A program made the translations under genes and the position numbers. Under the pieces are notes generated by a model that saw only the letters and a program-made list of their open reading frames with translations, was not told the origin of the DNA and did not search any database. Positions 22,697 through 32,193 of a DNA stretch of 32,962 nucleotides are shown here, one piece after another. Source of the stretch: Rhodothermales bacterium. Its GTDB lineage: Bacteria > Bacteroidota > Rhodothermia > Rhodothermales > JABDKH01. The stretch covers positions 1 through 32,962 of the forward strand of contig JABDKO010000304.1 in the NCBI GenBank assembly GCA_013002165.1, in the 5' to 3' direction. The first letter of the stretch is position 1, and every line of letters starts with the position of its first letter.

Positions 22697-23512
22697 CTAT
22701 TTTTCGATAAGAACAGGGGTGCCGACTTTAATTACATCCCACAACTCATCGATATCGTCATTGCGGAGTGCAATGCAGCCGCGCGTCCAGTTCGTCCGCG
22801 CTCCGGTACCATCTCCATGAATCTCGATGAATCCACCCAGCTTTGTGAACATCGGTGGCATCTCAAAGCGGTCGTCGGCCCTTACAATCTGATTGTACTC
22901 GTCACGCGAGATCATTCCGTGCCGAAGCCCTCGCTCCGCTTCCGCCACACCCGGATAATTCAGAACAAATGCCCTGTGAAACTGGCTTTCGGGATTCTTA
23001 TTGACGACGTAAAACACACCCTCAGGCGTCCGCCAGTGATCGACATTCTCCTGGCCACCCTTGCGCACCTTGTTCGAGAAAAAGTTTATCGCCAGATCAG
23101 CCGGTAATGTCCGGTGCAAGTCATCGCCGCGATAAATACGAACCGTTCTTTCTTTCTTGGAAACGCGAATCCAGAAATCGGAAACGCTGCCGCTGAGAAC
23201 GTACCCGGTGGCACCTCCCTTTGTCCTGACATGTAACCAGTTATCATCGGACGCAAGAACAAAAACCGGTTCCCTCATCGCTACTTCGACATACGGGAAG
23301 TCCTCATCCATTTCGGAAAATACTGTCAGACGCTCCTCCACCGGATATACAACCGGGAGATTGTCGGGATTGGCTGATTCTCGTGTTTCAACGACTCCGC
23401 CGAACGACCGAATCGCCGCCGGCTCTGTTTCCTGGCTATGGTCCTGCAGCTGTGCAGACGCCGTCGTGCTCAGAACAAAAAGAATAGTAAGGATCTGAAA
23501 TAGCTTGCCCAT
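22697..23512 (-). CDS. L,D-transpeptidase (YkuD) with SH3-like domain, secreted
   Basis: A 271-residue protein from the ATG at 23512, which opens a signal peptide (GKLFQILTILFVLSTTASAQ); the frame is open to 23569 but the extra residues spoil the signal. After the signal comes an SH3b-like segment (TVFSEMDEDFPYVEVAMREP and DDNWLHVRTKGGATGYV), then the YkuD domain (WIRVSKKERTVRIYRGDDL; HWRTPEGVFYVVNKNPES). The active site HGDG (His232) and TRGCIALRNDD (Cys246) are intact. Such enzymes form 3-3 peptidoglycan cross-links or attach proteins to the wall in the periplasm. It is transcribed in the same direction as, but 119 bp from, the HAD gene. Confidence 0.92.
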   Translation of the reverse strand: MGKLFQILTILFVLSTTASAQLQDHSQETEPAAIRSFGGVVETRESANPDNLPVVYPVEERLTVFSEMDEDFPYVEVAMREPVFVLASDDNWLHVRTKGGATGYVLSGSVSDFWIRVSKKERTVRIYRGDDLHRTLPADLAINFFSNKVRKGGQENVDHWRTPEGVFYVVNKNPESQFHRAFVLNYPGVAEAERGLRHGMISRDEYNQIVRADDRFEMPPMFTKLGGFIEIHGDGTGARTNWTRGCIALRNDDIDELWDVIKVGTPVLIEK

Positions 23513-23631
23513 AATCGCCAGTAAAATCTGACAGAACACGAATAACGCGCTCGTGGCGCATTTTCGCAACTCTTGAAAAAAATAGTCCGATCGCCTTCAT
23601 GGTATCGGATTATTAATATGGCATTTAAAAG

Positions 23632-24390
23632 CTACTCCTGCCTGCCATTGTTCCGCGTGCACAGGCTAAAGGCTTCTAAAACAGCATCAATGTGAGAACC
23701 TTCACAGACATAATCTGCAGCGTCCCGAACCGCTTCTGATGCATTTGCAGGTGCGATCCCCAATCCGACCCTCTTTATCGCCGCAATGTCACCGGTAGAG
23801 TCTCCGATGTAGGCAATGTCATCGACCGGAATTCCGACCTCATCGGCAAGCCAGAGGATGCCATTCTCTTTCGACAAGTGTTCAGGTAGAACGTCAATCG
23901 ATACATGAGTATCGGCTACGACCATAGCACTATACGTCGTCTCGATCGTTTCCTTGATTTCGCCCAGGAGCGTCTCCATCTTTTCGGAATCGCGAATAAC
24001 AATACTCGCCTGCGTCTTCTTGGCGTAGTCAATTGAAATCTTGACATCGCCAAGGTAGTTCTTCTCCCAGTGCTGGAGAATCTCCGAAATCTGGTGTCGA
24101 TGTTCGTGTGTAACCTGGGGTGCCCAGGAAATCGTGTACATTTTCGGGTCATACATTGCGCCGCCCGCCTCAAAAAGTACAGGCATATCGAAGCCGATCG
24201 CCTGCACCATTGCCTCAACGTAACCGAAGGCTCGGCCGGTGCATATCGAGAAGAGTGGTGCTGTCGGTGAACGGTGCGTTACCGCCAGCCTCCTTAGTTC
24301 CTGAATGCCGTCAAGATCAAACGGTGTGAACGGTTCTGAAAGGCAGCCATCAATATCAGAAATGAACAGCCTTATCCGCTTGTCGATCAT
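23632..24390 (-). CDS. HAD-superfamily type IIB phosphatase
   Basis: A 252-residue cytoplasmic phosphatase. The start is taken at the ATG at 24390 (the TTG just before it is in frame but less likely). Motif I is FISDIDGCLSE (Asp nucleophile and Asp+2), motif II SICTGRA, and motif III/IV is GIPVDDIAYIGDSTGDIAAI with the GDSTGD metal site; the C2B cap sits between them. The shape resembles phosphoglycolate phosphatase of the archaeal type and sugar phosphatases of the Cof group; the substrate is not deducible. It begins 5 bp after the fabI stop codon, so the two genes are one operon and translation is probably coupled. Confidence 0.9.
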   Translation of the reverse strand: MIDKRIRLFISDIDGCLSEPFTPFDLDGIQELRRLAVTHRSPTAPLFSICTGRAFGYVEAMVQAIGFDMPVLFEAGGAMYDPKMYTISWAPQVTHEHRHQISEILQHWEKNYLGDVKISIDYAKKTQASIVIRDSEKMETLLGEIKETIETTYSAMVVADTHVSIDVLPEHLSKENGILWLADEVGIPVDDIAYIGDSTGDIAAIKRVGLGIAPANASEAVRDAADYVCEGSHIDAVLEAFSLCTRNNGRQE

Positions 24391-24395
24391 CAACG

Positions 24396-25229
24396 TCAGG
24401 ACTCGTTTTCGAAAACGGCTCCCAGTGCTTCGACGATACTGTCGGAGATACCCATGCTGCTGAAACCACCGTCATGATATAATGTCTGCATCGTGACCAT
24501 GCGGGTGTAATCGCTTAGCAGCGTAACTGCGTAGTCTGCACAACTTTCAGCATCCGCATTGCCGAGTGGTGAGATCCGTTCAGCAAACTCGAACATGGCA
24601 TTGAACCCTTCGATACCCGATCCTGCTGTTGTCTTCGTTGGACTCTGGGAGATAGAATTGATGCGAATACCACGCTTACCGAGTCGGTAACCAAACGACC
24701 GTGTAATGCTCTCCAGCAATGCTTTTGCATCACCCATCTCCGAGTATTCCGAGAATATGCGCTGGGCGCCTATATAGGACAGCGAGAGTATCGATCCCTT
24801 ATCCTTCAGTATCTCCGCATCAAGCGCGGCCCGAACGATGCGATGGAGGCTGATGGCAGAAATATCGAGCGTCTTTTTATACCACTCATAGTTGAGCTCA
24901 GTGTACTCCTTTTTCTTTCGAACATTGAGACCCATCCCAATCGAATGAACGATAAAATCGATCTTGCCGAAGTCCTTCTCGGCTTCGGCGTATAGCGAGC
25001 CAAGATCGTCAGCACTCGTCGCATCCGCCCAGACAATCCGGCTTTCTGTCTGCTCTGCCAGATCGTCGAGTGTTCCAAAACGTTGGACAACGGGAGCGTT
25101 GGAAAGTATGAACCGACCCCCATCGCGATAAACGGCCTTGGCTATTGCCCATGCGATACTGCTGTCGTTCAATGCGCCGAAGATGACGCCCGTCTTTCCT
25201 TGAAGAATACCACTTCCGGATGCACTCAT
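24396..25229 (-). CDS. fabI: enoyl-[acyl-carrier-protein] reductase
   Basis: This enzyme does the last reduction of fatty-acid elongation, using NADH or NADPH. The 277-residue protein has the Rossmann start GKTGVIFGALNDSSIAWAIA, WADATSADDL, IVHSIGMGLNVRKKKEYTEL, the catalytic Tyr-x6-Lys (Tyr162 and Lys169 in EYSEMGDAKALLES) and ISQSPTKTTAGSGI. The DAKALLES wording, NVRKKKEYTELNYEW and the SQSP loop are those of the Bacteroidota-type FabI, which differs from the E. coli form. Start ATG at 25229. It leads a two-gene operon with the HAD phosphatase. The 154-bp region upstream is shared divergently with the unknown membrane protein gene. Confidence 0.95.
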   Translation of the reverse strand: MSASGSGILQGKTGVIFGALNDSSIAWAIAKAVYRDGGRFILSNAPVVQRFGTLDDLAEQTESRIVWADATSADDLGSLYAEAEKDFGKIDFIVHSIGMGLNVRKKKEYTELNYEWYKKTLDISAISLHRIVRAALDAEILKDKGSILSLSYIGAQRIFSEYSEMGDAKALLESITRSFGYRLGKRGIRINSISQSPTKTTAGSGIEGFNAMFEFAERISPLGNADAESCADYAVTLLSDYTRMVTMQTLYHDGGFSSMGISDSIVEALGAVFENES

Positions 25230-25383
25230 TTCCTTGTATACGTGTTTAGATGGGATGGGAGGCGATAAACTACTGTTCCTGATCCTTTAGTGCCATACGC
25301 AGACGCACAGGGGCGCCCGAGAAGACTCAAATTCGGGATAAAAACACGTTACAGGTGTTAACAACAACCAATGTCGTCACAGC

Positions 25384-26076
25384 GTGCAGCGTCCAGACCT
25401 ATCGCCATCGCGCCGCAAGACTCGCAATGTCATCGCGGCGCCGATTCCGAAAGATATTATTGAAGCAGCAGTCAGACGGGTCCATCACGTGCCCGATTGG
25501 GTGGATACTACCGTTTTCATCCTGCATATCATTGCTGGAACGGCATTGCTCGCGGCAGCCATGATTTCGGGATCCATTGACCGGTTCCTCGTCTTGCTCA
25601 TCGTTTCCCCGTTCTTGTTCGCCACGGTAATCTTCAATTCACATTTTCCGACCAGAATCCGCCGGTGGTGCATGGCGGCAACTGACCTGCTGGCACTCGT
25701 CGCTCTCAGGTTGTTCTGTGAACTAAATCTGGTGTCTGATCCGAATACAACATTCGTATTGCTGCTTGCGCTTTCATGCGCTGTGTTTACGATCTACGTC
25801 GATCCGCTGCTATCGCGTCTTCTGGCCGTCGGCTCTATGACAGTGGTTGCTGCCGTGCTGCTTCCGTACATCACACCGGGGGTTTTTGAGCCCTTGCTTT
25901 CGGCCAATCTTTCTCACACGCGTCCGCTGCAATCCCTGCTGTTGTTGATCGCATTCTGCTGCACGCTTCTGGCACCTTTAGTCGTCGTCACAGGTTTTCG
26001 AAGACTGAGAGTGGCGAGCGCGACCCGCTTCCTCGAACGTGTCCAGATTGCACTTGCCACACGGCCGCGACGTTAG
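25384..26076 (+). CDS. polytopic membrane protein of unknown function
   Basis: A 230-residue protein beginning at GTG; an in-frame stop at 25360 rules out a longer start. The first 40 residues are polar and basic (RPDLSPSRRKTRNVIAAPIP), then about six hydrophobic helices follow (TTVFILHIIAGTALLAAAMI; FLVLLIVSPFLFATVIF; LLALVALRLFCEL; TFVLLLALSCAVFTIYV; VGSMTVVAAVLLPYI; LLLLIAFCCTLLAPLVVVTG) and a short basic tail. No family was recognised; the layout would suit a sensor module, but no kinase or other domain follows. Its stop TAG shares bases with the TAA of the convergent inositol monophosphatase gene. Confidence 0.65.
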   Translation: MQRPDLSPSRRKTRNVIAAPIPKDIIEAAVRRVHHVPDWVDTTVFILHIIAGTALLAAAMISGSIDRFLVLLIVSPFLFATVIFNSHFPTRIRRWCMAATDLLALVALRLFCELNLVSDPNTTFVLLLALSCAVFTIYVDPLLSRLLAVGSMTVVAAVLLPYITPGVFEPLLSANLSHTRPLQSLLLLIAFCCTLLAPLVVVTGFRRLRVASATRFLERVQIALATRPRR

Positions 26077-26888
26077 CTGGTAACGCCATTCAGCGGACCA
26101 AGATGAGTAAGAAGCTCGCCATGTATCTGCCCATTGGTCGCGACGATCTGTCTCCCGAAGATCGGGTCTCCTGATGTGGACATCGTTGTGACCTTCCCCC
26201 CTGCTTCTTCAACCAGCAGCACGCCAGCGGCAACGTCCCATGGTGCAAGTCCGGTTTCGTAGAAACCATCGAACCTTCCTGCTGCCACATAAGCGAGGTC
26301 TACCGACGCCGAGCCGGGGCGACGGACCCCTCTTGCCTCGAGGATGATAGATCGAAGAACGGCAAGATATGCGTCAACGTCTTTAAACCGTCGATACGGA
26401 AATCCGGTTGTCAGCAGCGAGTCGCCAAGGGACTTGGTCTTGCTCACGTGTCCAACACTGCCATCGATTTGCAGTCCACCGCCACGAACTGCTGAGAACA
26501 GCTCGTTACGAGATACATCGAGGACCACGCCTACTACCATCTCATCGTTTTTTTGCAGGCCGATGCTTACGGCAAATGGCGGGACGCCGTGCATGAAATT
26601 CGTCGTCCCGTCAATCGGATCGACAATCCACCTGAAACCAGCGGCAGCCTCAATTCCTCTGTCATCTACGACATCCTCTTCCGCTAGAACGGCATAGTCC
26701 GGAAATACCTGGCTCAAATATTCAGTTATGATGTTCTGTGCCTGAATGTCGACATCTGTAACCAGGTCGTTAACACCTTTTGTCCTAAAGTCACCACTTC
26801 TGATCTTTCCTGCCATCGACAGGATTAGTTTTCCCGCCTCTCTGGCGGCGTGCACCGCCGCATCTCTTTCTTTTTCGTAGGATACCAT
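26073..26888 (-). CDS. suhB: inositol monophosphatase family protein
   Basis: A 271-residue Mg-dependent phosphatase, the IMPase/SuhB type, acting on inositol-1-phosphate or related sugar phosphates and, in many bacteria, also helping rRNA biogenesis. Metal-binding motifs are intact: LAEEDV (Glu70, Glu71), WIVDPIDGTTNF (Asp90, Asp93, Thr95) and GLAPWDVAAGVLLVEEAGG. Start ATG at 26888. It converges on the unknown membrane protein gene; the two stop codons overlap in a TTAG core (TAA on minus, TAG on plus). The symbol suhB is by similarity only. Confidence 0.93.
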   Translation of the reverse strand: MVSYEKERDAAVHAAREAGKLILSMAGKIRSGDFRTKGVNDLVTDVDIQAQNIITEYLSQVFPDYAVLAEEDVVDDRGIEAAAGFRWIVDPIDGTTNFMHGVPPFAVSIGLQKNDEMVVGVVLDVSRNELFSAVRGGGLQIDGSVGHVSKTKSLGDSLLTTGFPYRRFKDVDAYLAVLRSIILEARGVRRPGSASVDLAYVAAGRFDGFYETGLAPWDVAAGVLLVEEAGGKVTTMSTSGDPIFGRQIVATNGQIHGELLTHLGPLNGVTS

Positions 26889-26966
26889 AGACTACATGTG
26901 CTTACGTCGACGAATAAGTATACGGTGGCGACTGACCTCATAGCACACAAAGTTATGACAAAGAAA

Positions 26967-26997
26967 ATGTCCGACCGTGAAATAAACAGCCGGACAT
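26967..26997 (-). terminator. Rho-independent terminator of the TonB-dependent receptor gene
   Basis: On the minus strand, ATGTCCG (26997-26991) and CGGACAT (26973-26967) form a 7-bp perfect stem with a 17-nt loop, followed by TTTTCTTT. It lies 37 bp after the receptor stop codon. Confidence 0.7.
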
Positions 26998-27033
26998 CTT
27001 GGTGTCGCCTCATTGTTAGTATTTCGCCGAGGC

Positions 27034-29472
27034 TTAGTTTCCGCCAACGCGACTCTGTTCATCCTGGGTACTCGTCTGCCGCTCCCGGGCTTTTTTGACC
27101 TGCCGGTTGCCGAAGTTATACGACAGGTTGAACCGGAGTTGACGGCTTTCCCAACCGCCCGAGGCATCAATGAACAATCCATCGAAGTCCTGAATTCCTC
27201 GCCACGGCGCGGTTTTGAATATGTCCGTAAATGCAATCTTGAGATTCGCTCGCCCGCCCATTAACTGCTTCGCGAGACCAGTATCAATACTGTAGTTTGA
27301 ATCGACTCGATATACTGCACCCCAGATCGACGGAGAACTTGCCCACCCGGACAACTCGAATCTCCAATTACGCGGAAGAGTGAATGATGACTGATGATAC
27401 AACGAAGCGACGGTCGCCTGAATGTCGACTTCACGATCGCCCGGAAGATTGCCACGGTTGCGTGTGTTATAGCCCGTAACACTGGTATATGTGCTCCACC
27501 ATGGTTTGAGGTTTGTCGGGTAACTGATCGAACCACTCACGGTGCGCTGCGAACCCAGATTGCGCGTCATAATGAATGATCTTTCAACTCCGCTGGAATC
27601 GCTAATCTGAGCAAAAAAGTCTCCGGTGTAGCTGTATGTCAGGTTCGTGTTGAGAACATACTGGTACGTATGAGTCAACGCCAGAATGTTTGTGTACTGA
27701 GGCTGCAAGAACGGATTCCCACGACGGAAGGTTAGTTCATCCAGTTTGAACTCGAATGGATTGAGATCCTGATAGCTCGGCCGGTCGACCCGACGACTAT
27801 AGTTTAATCGTAACTGGTTCACCGGATTCGCCTGCCACACGACGCCGCCGGATGGAAACAGGTCAAGATATGCGCGATCAACTGTATTGTTGTCCTGCGG
27901 CTTGAATGCGGTCAGCTCACCTTTTGAGTCAGTGTATTCTGCTCGCACCCCGGCACTTACTTCAAAAACACTGAGCTTTCGCGAAAATGTGGCGTACCCG
28001 GCCGCGATACGTTCCTGGAATTTAAAATCATTGCTCCGATCCACGTCCAGGACATTCTCTCCGTCGATTACATTGAAGAATCCGTAACTGTTGTCCGTTA
28101 CGACTTCGGACACCTTGGTACCGATTCCAAGTTTTCCGCCGCCGACCGGTTTTTCATAGTCAACTTTGGCAGCATAGATGCTTATGTCTGTTGGTGCATC
28201 GCTCCGACTAATATTTTCAGTTTCGGGCACCGTTGATTCCGGAACGAAGTATCGATTCGGTTGGAACGTTTCCGTCCCGTTTTCAAAGAGGGCAGCGTCT
28301 ACGTCTATGTTGAACGTTGTCCCCTCTCCATCATCACGCCGAATGTTGAGATTAGCCGTTCCGTTCTTGCGGATCCCGTCATTGTCGGAAATGGCAGACA
28401 GCGTGGACGTAAGCTCATTGTCTTCAAGGTCGATGATTGGCGTGTTGCTGGTGTTATACCAGTTTCGATCCGTTATCGATCCGCTCAACAGAAAGCCGAT
28501 TGTGGTCTTACTCGATACAAAGAAATCCGTACCAAGCCTTGCCGAATTTGATGGACCGGAAAAATTCATGACGCTTGCCTGATCGTACAAGACGTTATTC
28601 TGGATTCGATACAGGTTTATGTAGTTCTGCGAATCGCCTGCATTCAGTGAATACGATCCATATGTGTTGAATCGAGTATCACGATAATTGAACGTCGTGC
28701 TCCCGGAGCCCCGTGTATTTTCACCCTGCTGTAGAGATAGATCAATGGTTCCATTGAGACCGAGATTCTGGTCACGCCGCAACTTGATGTTGATGATGCC
28801 CGCGTTGCCCTCGGCTTCGTACTTTGCGCCGGGATTCGTAATAATCTCGATGGCGTCTATTTCCGACGATTGCATCGTACGCAGTTGAATTGCCAGATCC
28901 TCTACGCTGAGCGGCGACGGCTTTCCGTCGATATACACTTTCACGCCGTTCTTACCGGCAAGAATAATATTATCGTTGTTGTCCACAACGACGCCAGGAG
29001 CCTTGCGAAGTAGCTCTAATGCTGTGTTACCAGTCGCCGTGATCGTTCCCTGTACGTTCAGGATAGTCTTGTCGGGCTGAACTTCAATAAGATCCCGCTT
29101 TGCCTCGACGGCGACGCCCGCCAGTGCGACTGCATCATCTTCAAGTGTAATCGCGTCCAACTCATACGACTGGCCCGCCGCCAGTTTGAATGACGGAACG
29201 TCGACCGTCGCGAATCCGACAAACGATACGCGAACGAAATACTCGTTTGCACTCACACTCCGAAATGCAAAACGTCCTTCTTCGTCCGTGATGGTTCCGT
29301 CAACGATGGTACTGTCGGGGAGGGAGAAAAGGACAACCGTAGCAGATTGCAGGGCGTCGCCCGACGAATCATTAACTGCGCCACTGACTGAGCCAGACTG
29401 TTGGGCGAAAGAATTCTGGATGGCGAGTGGTCCAATGATAATCGCCACCAGCAGGGTGAACTTTTGTAACAT
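27034..29472 (-). CDS. TonB-dependent receptor, outer-membrane beta-barrel family with CarboxypepD_reg-like domain
   Basis: An 812-residue outer-membrane receptor, start ATG at 29472, which opens a signal peptide (LQKFTLLVAIIIGPLAIQ, NSFAQ). Residues 27-110 are a carboxypeptidase-regulatory-like beta-sandwich (GSVSGAVNDSSGDALQSATV; VDGTITDEEGRFAFRSV). Next is the plug (TALELLRKAPGVVVDNNDNI; VYIDGKPSPLSVEDLAIQLR; IEIITNPGAKYEAEGNAGII then NIKL), and then a long barrel with many alternating hydrophobic strands and aromatic girdles, ending FGNRQ and a charged tail. This is the beta-barrel group typical of Bacteroidota; the ligand is unknown. No SusD-like partner gene is next to it, so it is not a classic polysaccharide locus. 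Confidence 0.93.
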   Translation of the reverse strand: MLQKFTLLVAIIIGPLAIQNSFAQQSGSVSGAVNDSSGDALQSATVVLFSLPDSTIVDGTITDEEGRFAFRSVSANEYFVRVSFVGFATVDVPSFKLAAGQSYELDAITLEDDAVALAGVAVEAKRDLIEVQPDKTILNVQGTITATGNTALELLRKAPGVVVDNNDNIILAGKNGVKVYIDGKPSPLSVEDLAIQLRTMQSSEIDAIEIITNPGAKYEAEGNAGIINIKLRRDQNLGLNGTIDLSLQQGENTRGSGSTTFNYRDTRFNTYGSYSLNAGDSQNYINLYRIQNNVLYDQASVMNFSGPSNSARLGTDFFVSSKTTIGFLLSGSITDRNWYNTSNTPIIDLEDNELTSTLSAISDNDGIRKNGTANLNIRRDDGEGTTFNIDVDAALFENGTETFQPNRYFVPESTVPETENISRSDAPTDISIYAAKVDYEKPVGGGKLGIGTKVSEVVTDNSYGFFNVIDGENVLDVDRSNDFKFQERIAAGYATFSRKLSVFEVSAGVRAEYTDSKGELTAFKPQDNNTVDRAYLDLFPSGGVVWQANPVNQLRLNYSRRVDRPSYQDLNPFEFKLDELTFRRGNPFLQPQYTNILALTHTYQYVLNTNLTYSYTGDFFAQISDSSGVERSFIMTRNLGSQRTVSGSISYPTNLKPWWSTYTSVTGYNTRNRGNLPGDREVDIQATVASLYHQSSFTLPRNWRFELSGWASSPSIWGAVYRVDSNYSIDTGLAKQLMGGRANLKIAFTDIFKTAPWRGIQDFDGLFIDASGGWESRQLRFNLSYNFGNRQVKKARERQTSTQDEQSRVGGN

Positions 29473-29833
29473 CTTTATCGGGGTCCTTCTGCGTTTTTGA
29501 TCTGATAAACGAAACCGCACTGCTCCTGAAAAACAGGGCAATGAGCCATTCATTCGATCTTTCGAGTGTTTTGTTGCACCATTCGTCGCAACTTGATGTA
29601 CGTTTGGCAGGCAGTTTTGCGTGCCATCACCTCAAATAGTATGCAAATGTGAACATCGGAAGATGATACCCTCAGTGGACAGCTGCAGGGCCATTTCGAT
29701 GACATGCTCGCTTAAGGGATGAAAGGGACTTGATAACGGACAAGTGGATATCACTCTTCAAGGACAAACGACAGTATTGAACGATTTCTCGTCGTATCAT
29801 CTCTGCATAACTCAATAAGGCATCGCGAAAACC
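29473..29833. other. 361-bp divergent region between receptor and lipoprotein genes
   Basis: No ORF is supported. Two small hairpins are visible: TGGCA (29608-29612) with TGCCA (29624-29628), and GTTGC near 29572 with GCAAC near 29588. Promoters for both divergent genes must lie here but could not be chosen by eye. Confidence 0.4.
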
Positions 29834-30532
29834 ATGGTATTCAAATCCGGACGACTACTGACAGTGATACTTTTATCTGTCCTGGTCGGATGCTCCTCCA
29901 ATACCGGAACACAATTTGACTATCTGGTCACGGTTAGCGCAAGCACAAACGGAGAGGTTCTGGATGCTACTGACGCAATCTATCTGATCGAGACTCTGGG
30001 ATACAAGGCTGTCCGGGATAGTATTGTTCAGAAAGTAGATTCTGCGACCCGGATAGCGGTTGCAGTTTACGAGATCCAGCCTGATGGTTCCGAGCAGCTA
30101 AGGGACTCGACCGTACAGACAGCAGCCGACGGTGCCGGGTTGTCCTGGCTAAATCAGCTTCTTCCCGAGCAGCTGACATTCGCTGCACTCAGAAATCAAG
30201 AAATGTTTCGCTACGTCGCGATTCCGGAACCTGCCATGGAATGGGCGCGGATAAGAGCTGAGGTTCTTCCAGAGTCTGACATGCCGGGCGGGCTCAGGTC
30301 AGTCACACTAAGCTATCAGCCTGATCAACCGCGGCTGACCGGTGTGTCGGTTGTTCGCGATGGAGGAGGTCTCTTTTTTACCGAGCGGAGTTCACTCGAA
30401 GTAGAGTTTCGGAATGGATCCTTTTCCGGACTGGACAACGTAGTTGTGTTGACGCTTCCCTTCAAAGATCCGGTCGCATATCGGACTGTGGCATCAATCG
30501 TTAGTGACGGTAGCCAGAACGCGAGCCAGTAA
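29834..30532 (+). CDS. lipoprotein of unknown function
   Basis: A 232-residue protein with a clear lipobox (LTVILLSVLVGCSS, Cys20). The mature part begins TQFDYLVTVSASTNGEVLDA and is a mix of predicted beta strands with charged loops. No catalytic motif, repeat or known domain was recognised. Start ATG at 29834. It is divergent from the receptor gene, and its last 39 bp overlap the end of the convergent TPR gene. Function unknown; a periplasmic or outer-membrane location is likely. Confidence 0.7.
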   Translation: MVFKSGRLLTVILLSVLVGCSSNTGTQFDYLVTVSASTNGEVLDATDAIYLIETLGYKAVRDSIVQKVDSATRIAVAVYEIQPDGSEQLRDSTVQTAADGAGLSWLNQLLPEQLTFAALRNQEMFRYVAIPEPAMEWARIRAEVLPESDMPGGLRSVTLSYQPDQPRLTGVSVVRDGGGLFFTERSSLEVEFRNGSFSGLDNVVVLTLPFKDPVAYRTVASIVSDGSQNASQ

Positions 30533-31171
30533 AGTATCCGCCTCTACAGATTCCCGGGAGATTACCTTCGCCTCAATGCCGTTTCTCAAAATCGTTGCGG
30601 CTGCATCAGTTTTGTTTTGCACGGCAAAAATCCGGGCCATCTGGATGTGCGTCGATGGATCGTTCGGAGCCTGTACCATCGCCGTTCGAGCGAATGCCTC
30701 TGCTCTGTCATATTGTTCCAGTGCCATCGCCTCGCGCGAAAGCTGGATCTGCAGATGAGCATCATCGATAATCAGCTGTGACACTTGGTCCATCGCGTGG
30801 ATCGCTGCCTCCCGGCGTCCACTTTTTCGGGCTGCTTCGCACACGATCGCGTAGGTCTCGGCATCGTTTGGATACAGGTTGGCTGCCTTCATCGCGTCCG
30901 TGAATGCCTCCTCGGACCGGTCGAGCGAAAGAAGAATGCGTGCCCGTAGTTTCAAAGCTTCCTGATCATTCGGCAGGGCTTCAATTACCTGGTCCACGCG
31001 TGCCTTTGCCTCAAGCAGGCTACTGCCCGACTTCCACGCCGTCTCGGCCCGGTGGTATTGTGCATTCAGGTTCTTCGGCCGAAGGTTTTGTTGCGAAGGA
31101 ACCTGCGCCTGCACATCAATCACGAAGATGAAAGAGGCAATCAGCACTACGTATGTCGGTCGTATCAACAA
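30494..31171 (-). CDS. secreted tetratricopeptide-repeat protein
   Basis: The frame is open to 31267, where a TTG could start 257 residues. TTG at 31171 is preferred because it gives a signal peptide (LIRPTYVVLIASFIFVIDVQ, AQ) and 225 residues; no in-frame ATG exists, so the start is uncertain. At least four degenerate TPR motifs follow: LEAKARVDQVIEALPNDQEA, SEEAFTDAMKAANLYPNDAE, YDRAEAFARTAMVQAPNDPS and AAATILRNGIEAK. TPR proteins are protein-binding scaffolds; the partner is unknown. The 39-bp convergent overlap with the upstream lipoprotein gene is longer than usual. Confidence 0.78.
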   Translation of the reverse strand: MLIRPTYVVLIASFIFVIDVQAQVPSQQNLRPKNLNAQYHRAETAWKSGSSLLEAKARVDQVIEALPNDQEALKLRARILLSLDRSEEAFTDAMKAANLYPNDAETYAIVCEAARKSGRREAAIHAMDQVSQLIIDDAHLQIQLSREAMALEQYDRAEAFARTAMVQAPNDPSTHIQMARIFAVQNKTDAAATILRNGIEAKVISRESVEADTLLARVLATVTND

Positions 31172-31413
31172 TCCAAATGGCTTATGGCTTAAAGAATAGT
31201 TCAGAAATGGCCAAAATCGTTCCGTTTTAGAGATTTCTGCGAGACGTATCCGGATGGTGGGTGACAACCGTTACTGAACCGCCTGAAAACGAGCATCGTG
31301 GATCATTCGCGCAGGCGATCGGCCTCACAGAGTAGTATCTTCCAGATCCTTAATCAAGTTTTCTGTACAGTTACGTTGACAGTGACCACTTCCCGGGGCG
31401 ATTTCAGAATCTG

Positions 31414-32193
31414 ATGTTCAGCGTCGGTAATTTCCATAACAACCTCCGCACCAGAGTCCTCGGGCAGTCCGTCCGTGACTTCAGCGTAGTGAGTTCGACT
31501 AACGATCTTGCCCGCGACTGGTGTGCCCGCGGAGCGCCAGATGGTGCCCTTGTGATAGCCGAGGAACAGACGGCCGGCAGAGGCAGACTCAATCGCAAGT
31601 GGCTCTCTGAGCCGGGCAAAAACTTGACGTTCTCGGTGGTCATCAGAAATCGATTCCCGGCAGCATTGACGAATCTGGCAGTGGTAGGCACAGCCGTGGC
31701 AGTTAGCGCAGCGATTGCCGAGGCTTTTCCGGTGCAGACACAAATTAAGTGGCCGAACGATGTCCAGATCGACGGCAAGAAATGCTGCGGCATCCTGTTC
31801 GAAACCGAGTCGTCGCAGGCCGGAGTAAACAACATCATTGCAGGGATCGGCATCAACGTCAACCAGCGTGAGTTCTCGGGAAGATACATGACGGATCCAA
31901 CGTCACTGAGCATTGAGCTCGGCTACGAATTATCGCGGGAGCTTCTTCTTGCTGATATTCTATTGCAGATTGAGCACGAGCTGGACGCGTTGACCGAGTC
32001 CTCCGGCGGCGTACACTTGAGATATCAGCAGCACCTGAAAGATATCGGTCAGCCGGTATCGCTCACGCTCCACAGTGAAGGCGAGAAGGTGAAAGGTATC
32101 GCCGCCGGCATCGACAAAACCGGGGCGCTACAAATAATGACTCCCGACGGGTTGAGACGATTTGCGGCGGGAGAATTGACGTCGCAGGGATGA
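31414..32193 (+). CDS. birA: biotin-[acetyl-CoA-carboxylase] ligase, class I (no DNA-binding domain)
   Basis: A 259-residue enzyme that attaches biotin to the carboxyl-carrier protein of acetyl-CoA carboxylase. The catalytic core is intact: VVSSTNDLARDW, the biotinyl-AMP loop GRGRLNRKW (residues 55-63), KWPNDV (112-117), GILFE and GIGINVNQREF. A small C-terminal SH3-like domain (GQPVSLTLHSEGEKVKGIAA) closes it. The N-terminal winged helix of E. coli BirA is absent, so it is a ligase only, not a repressor. Start ATG at 31414. Its TGA stop lies in the first unit of a GGGATGA repeat, and coaX follows after 166 bp. Confidence 0.95.
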   Translation: MFSVGNFHNNLRTRVLGQSVRDFSVVSSTNDLARDWCARGAPDGALVIAEEQTAGRGRLNRKWLSEPGKNLTFSVVIRNRFPAALTNLAVVGTAVAVSAAIAEAFPVQTQIKWPNDVQIDGKKCCGILFETESSQAGVNNIIAGIGINVNQREFSGRYMTDPTSLSIELGYELSRELLLADILLQIEHELDALTESSGGVHLRYQQHLKDIGQPVSLTLHSEGEKVKGIAAGIDKTGALQIMTPDGLRRFAAGELTSQG

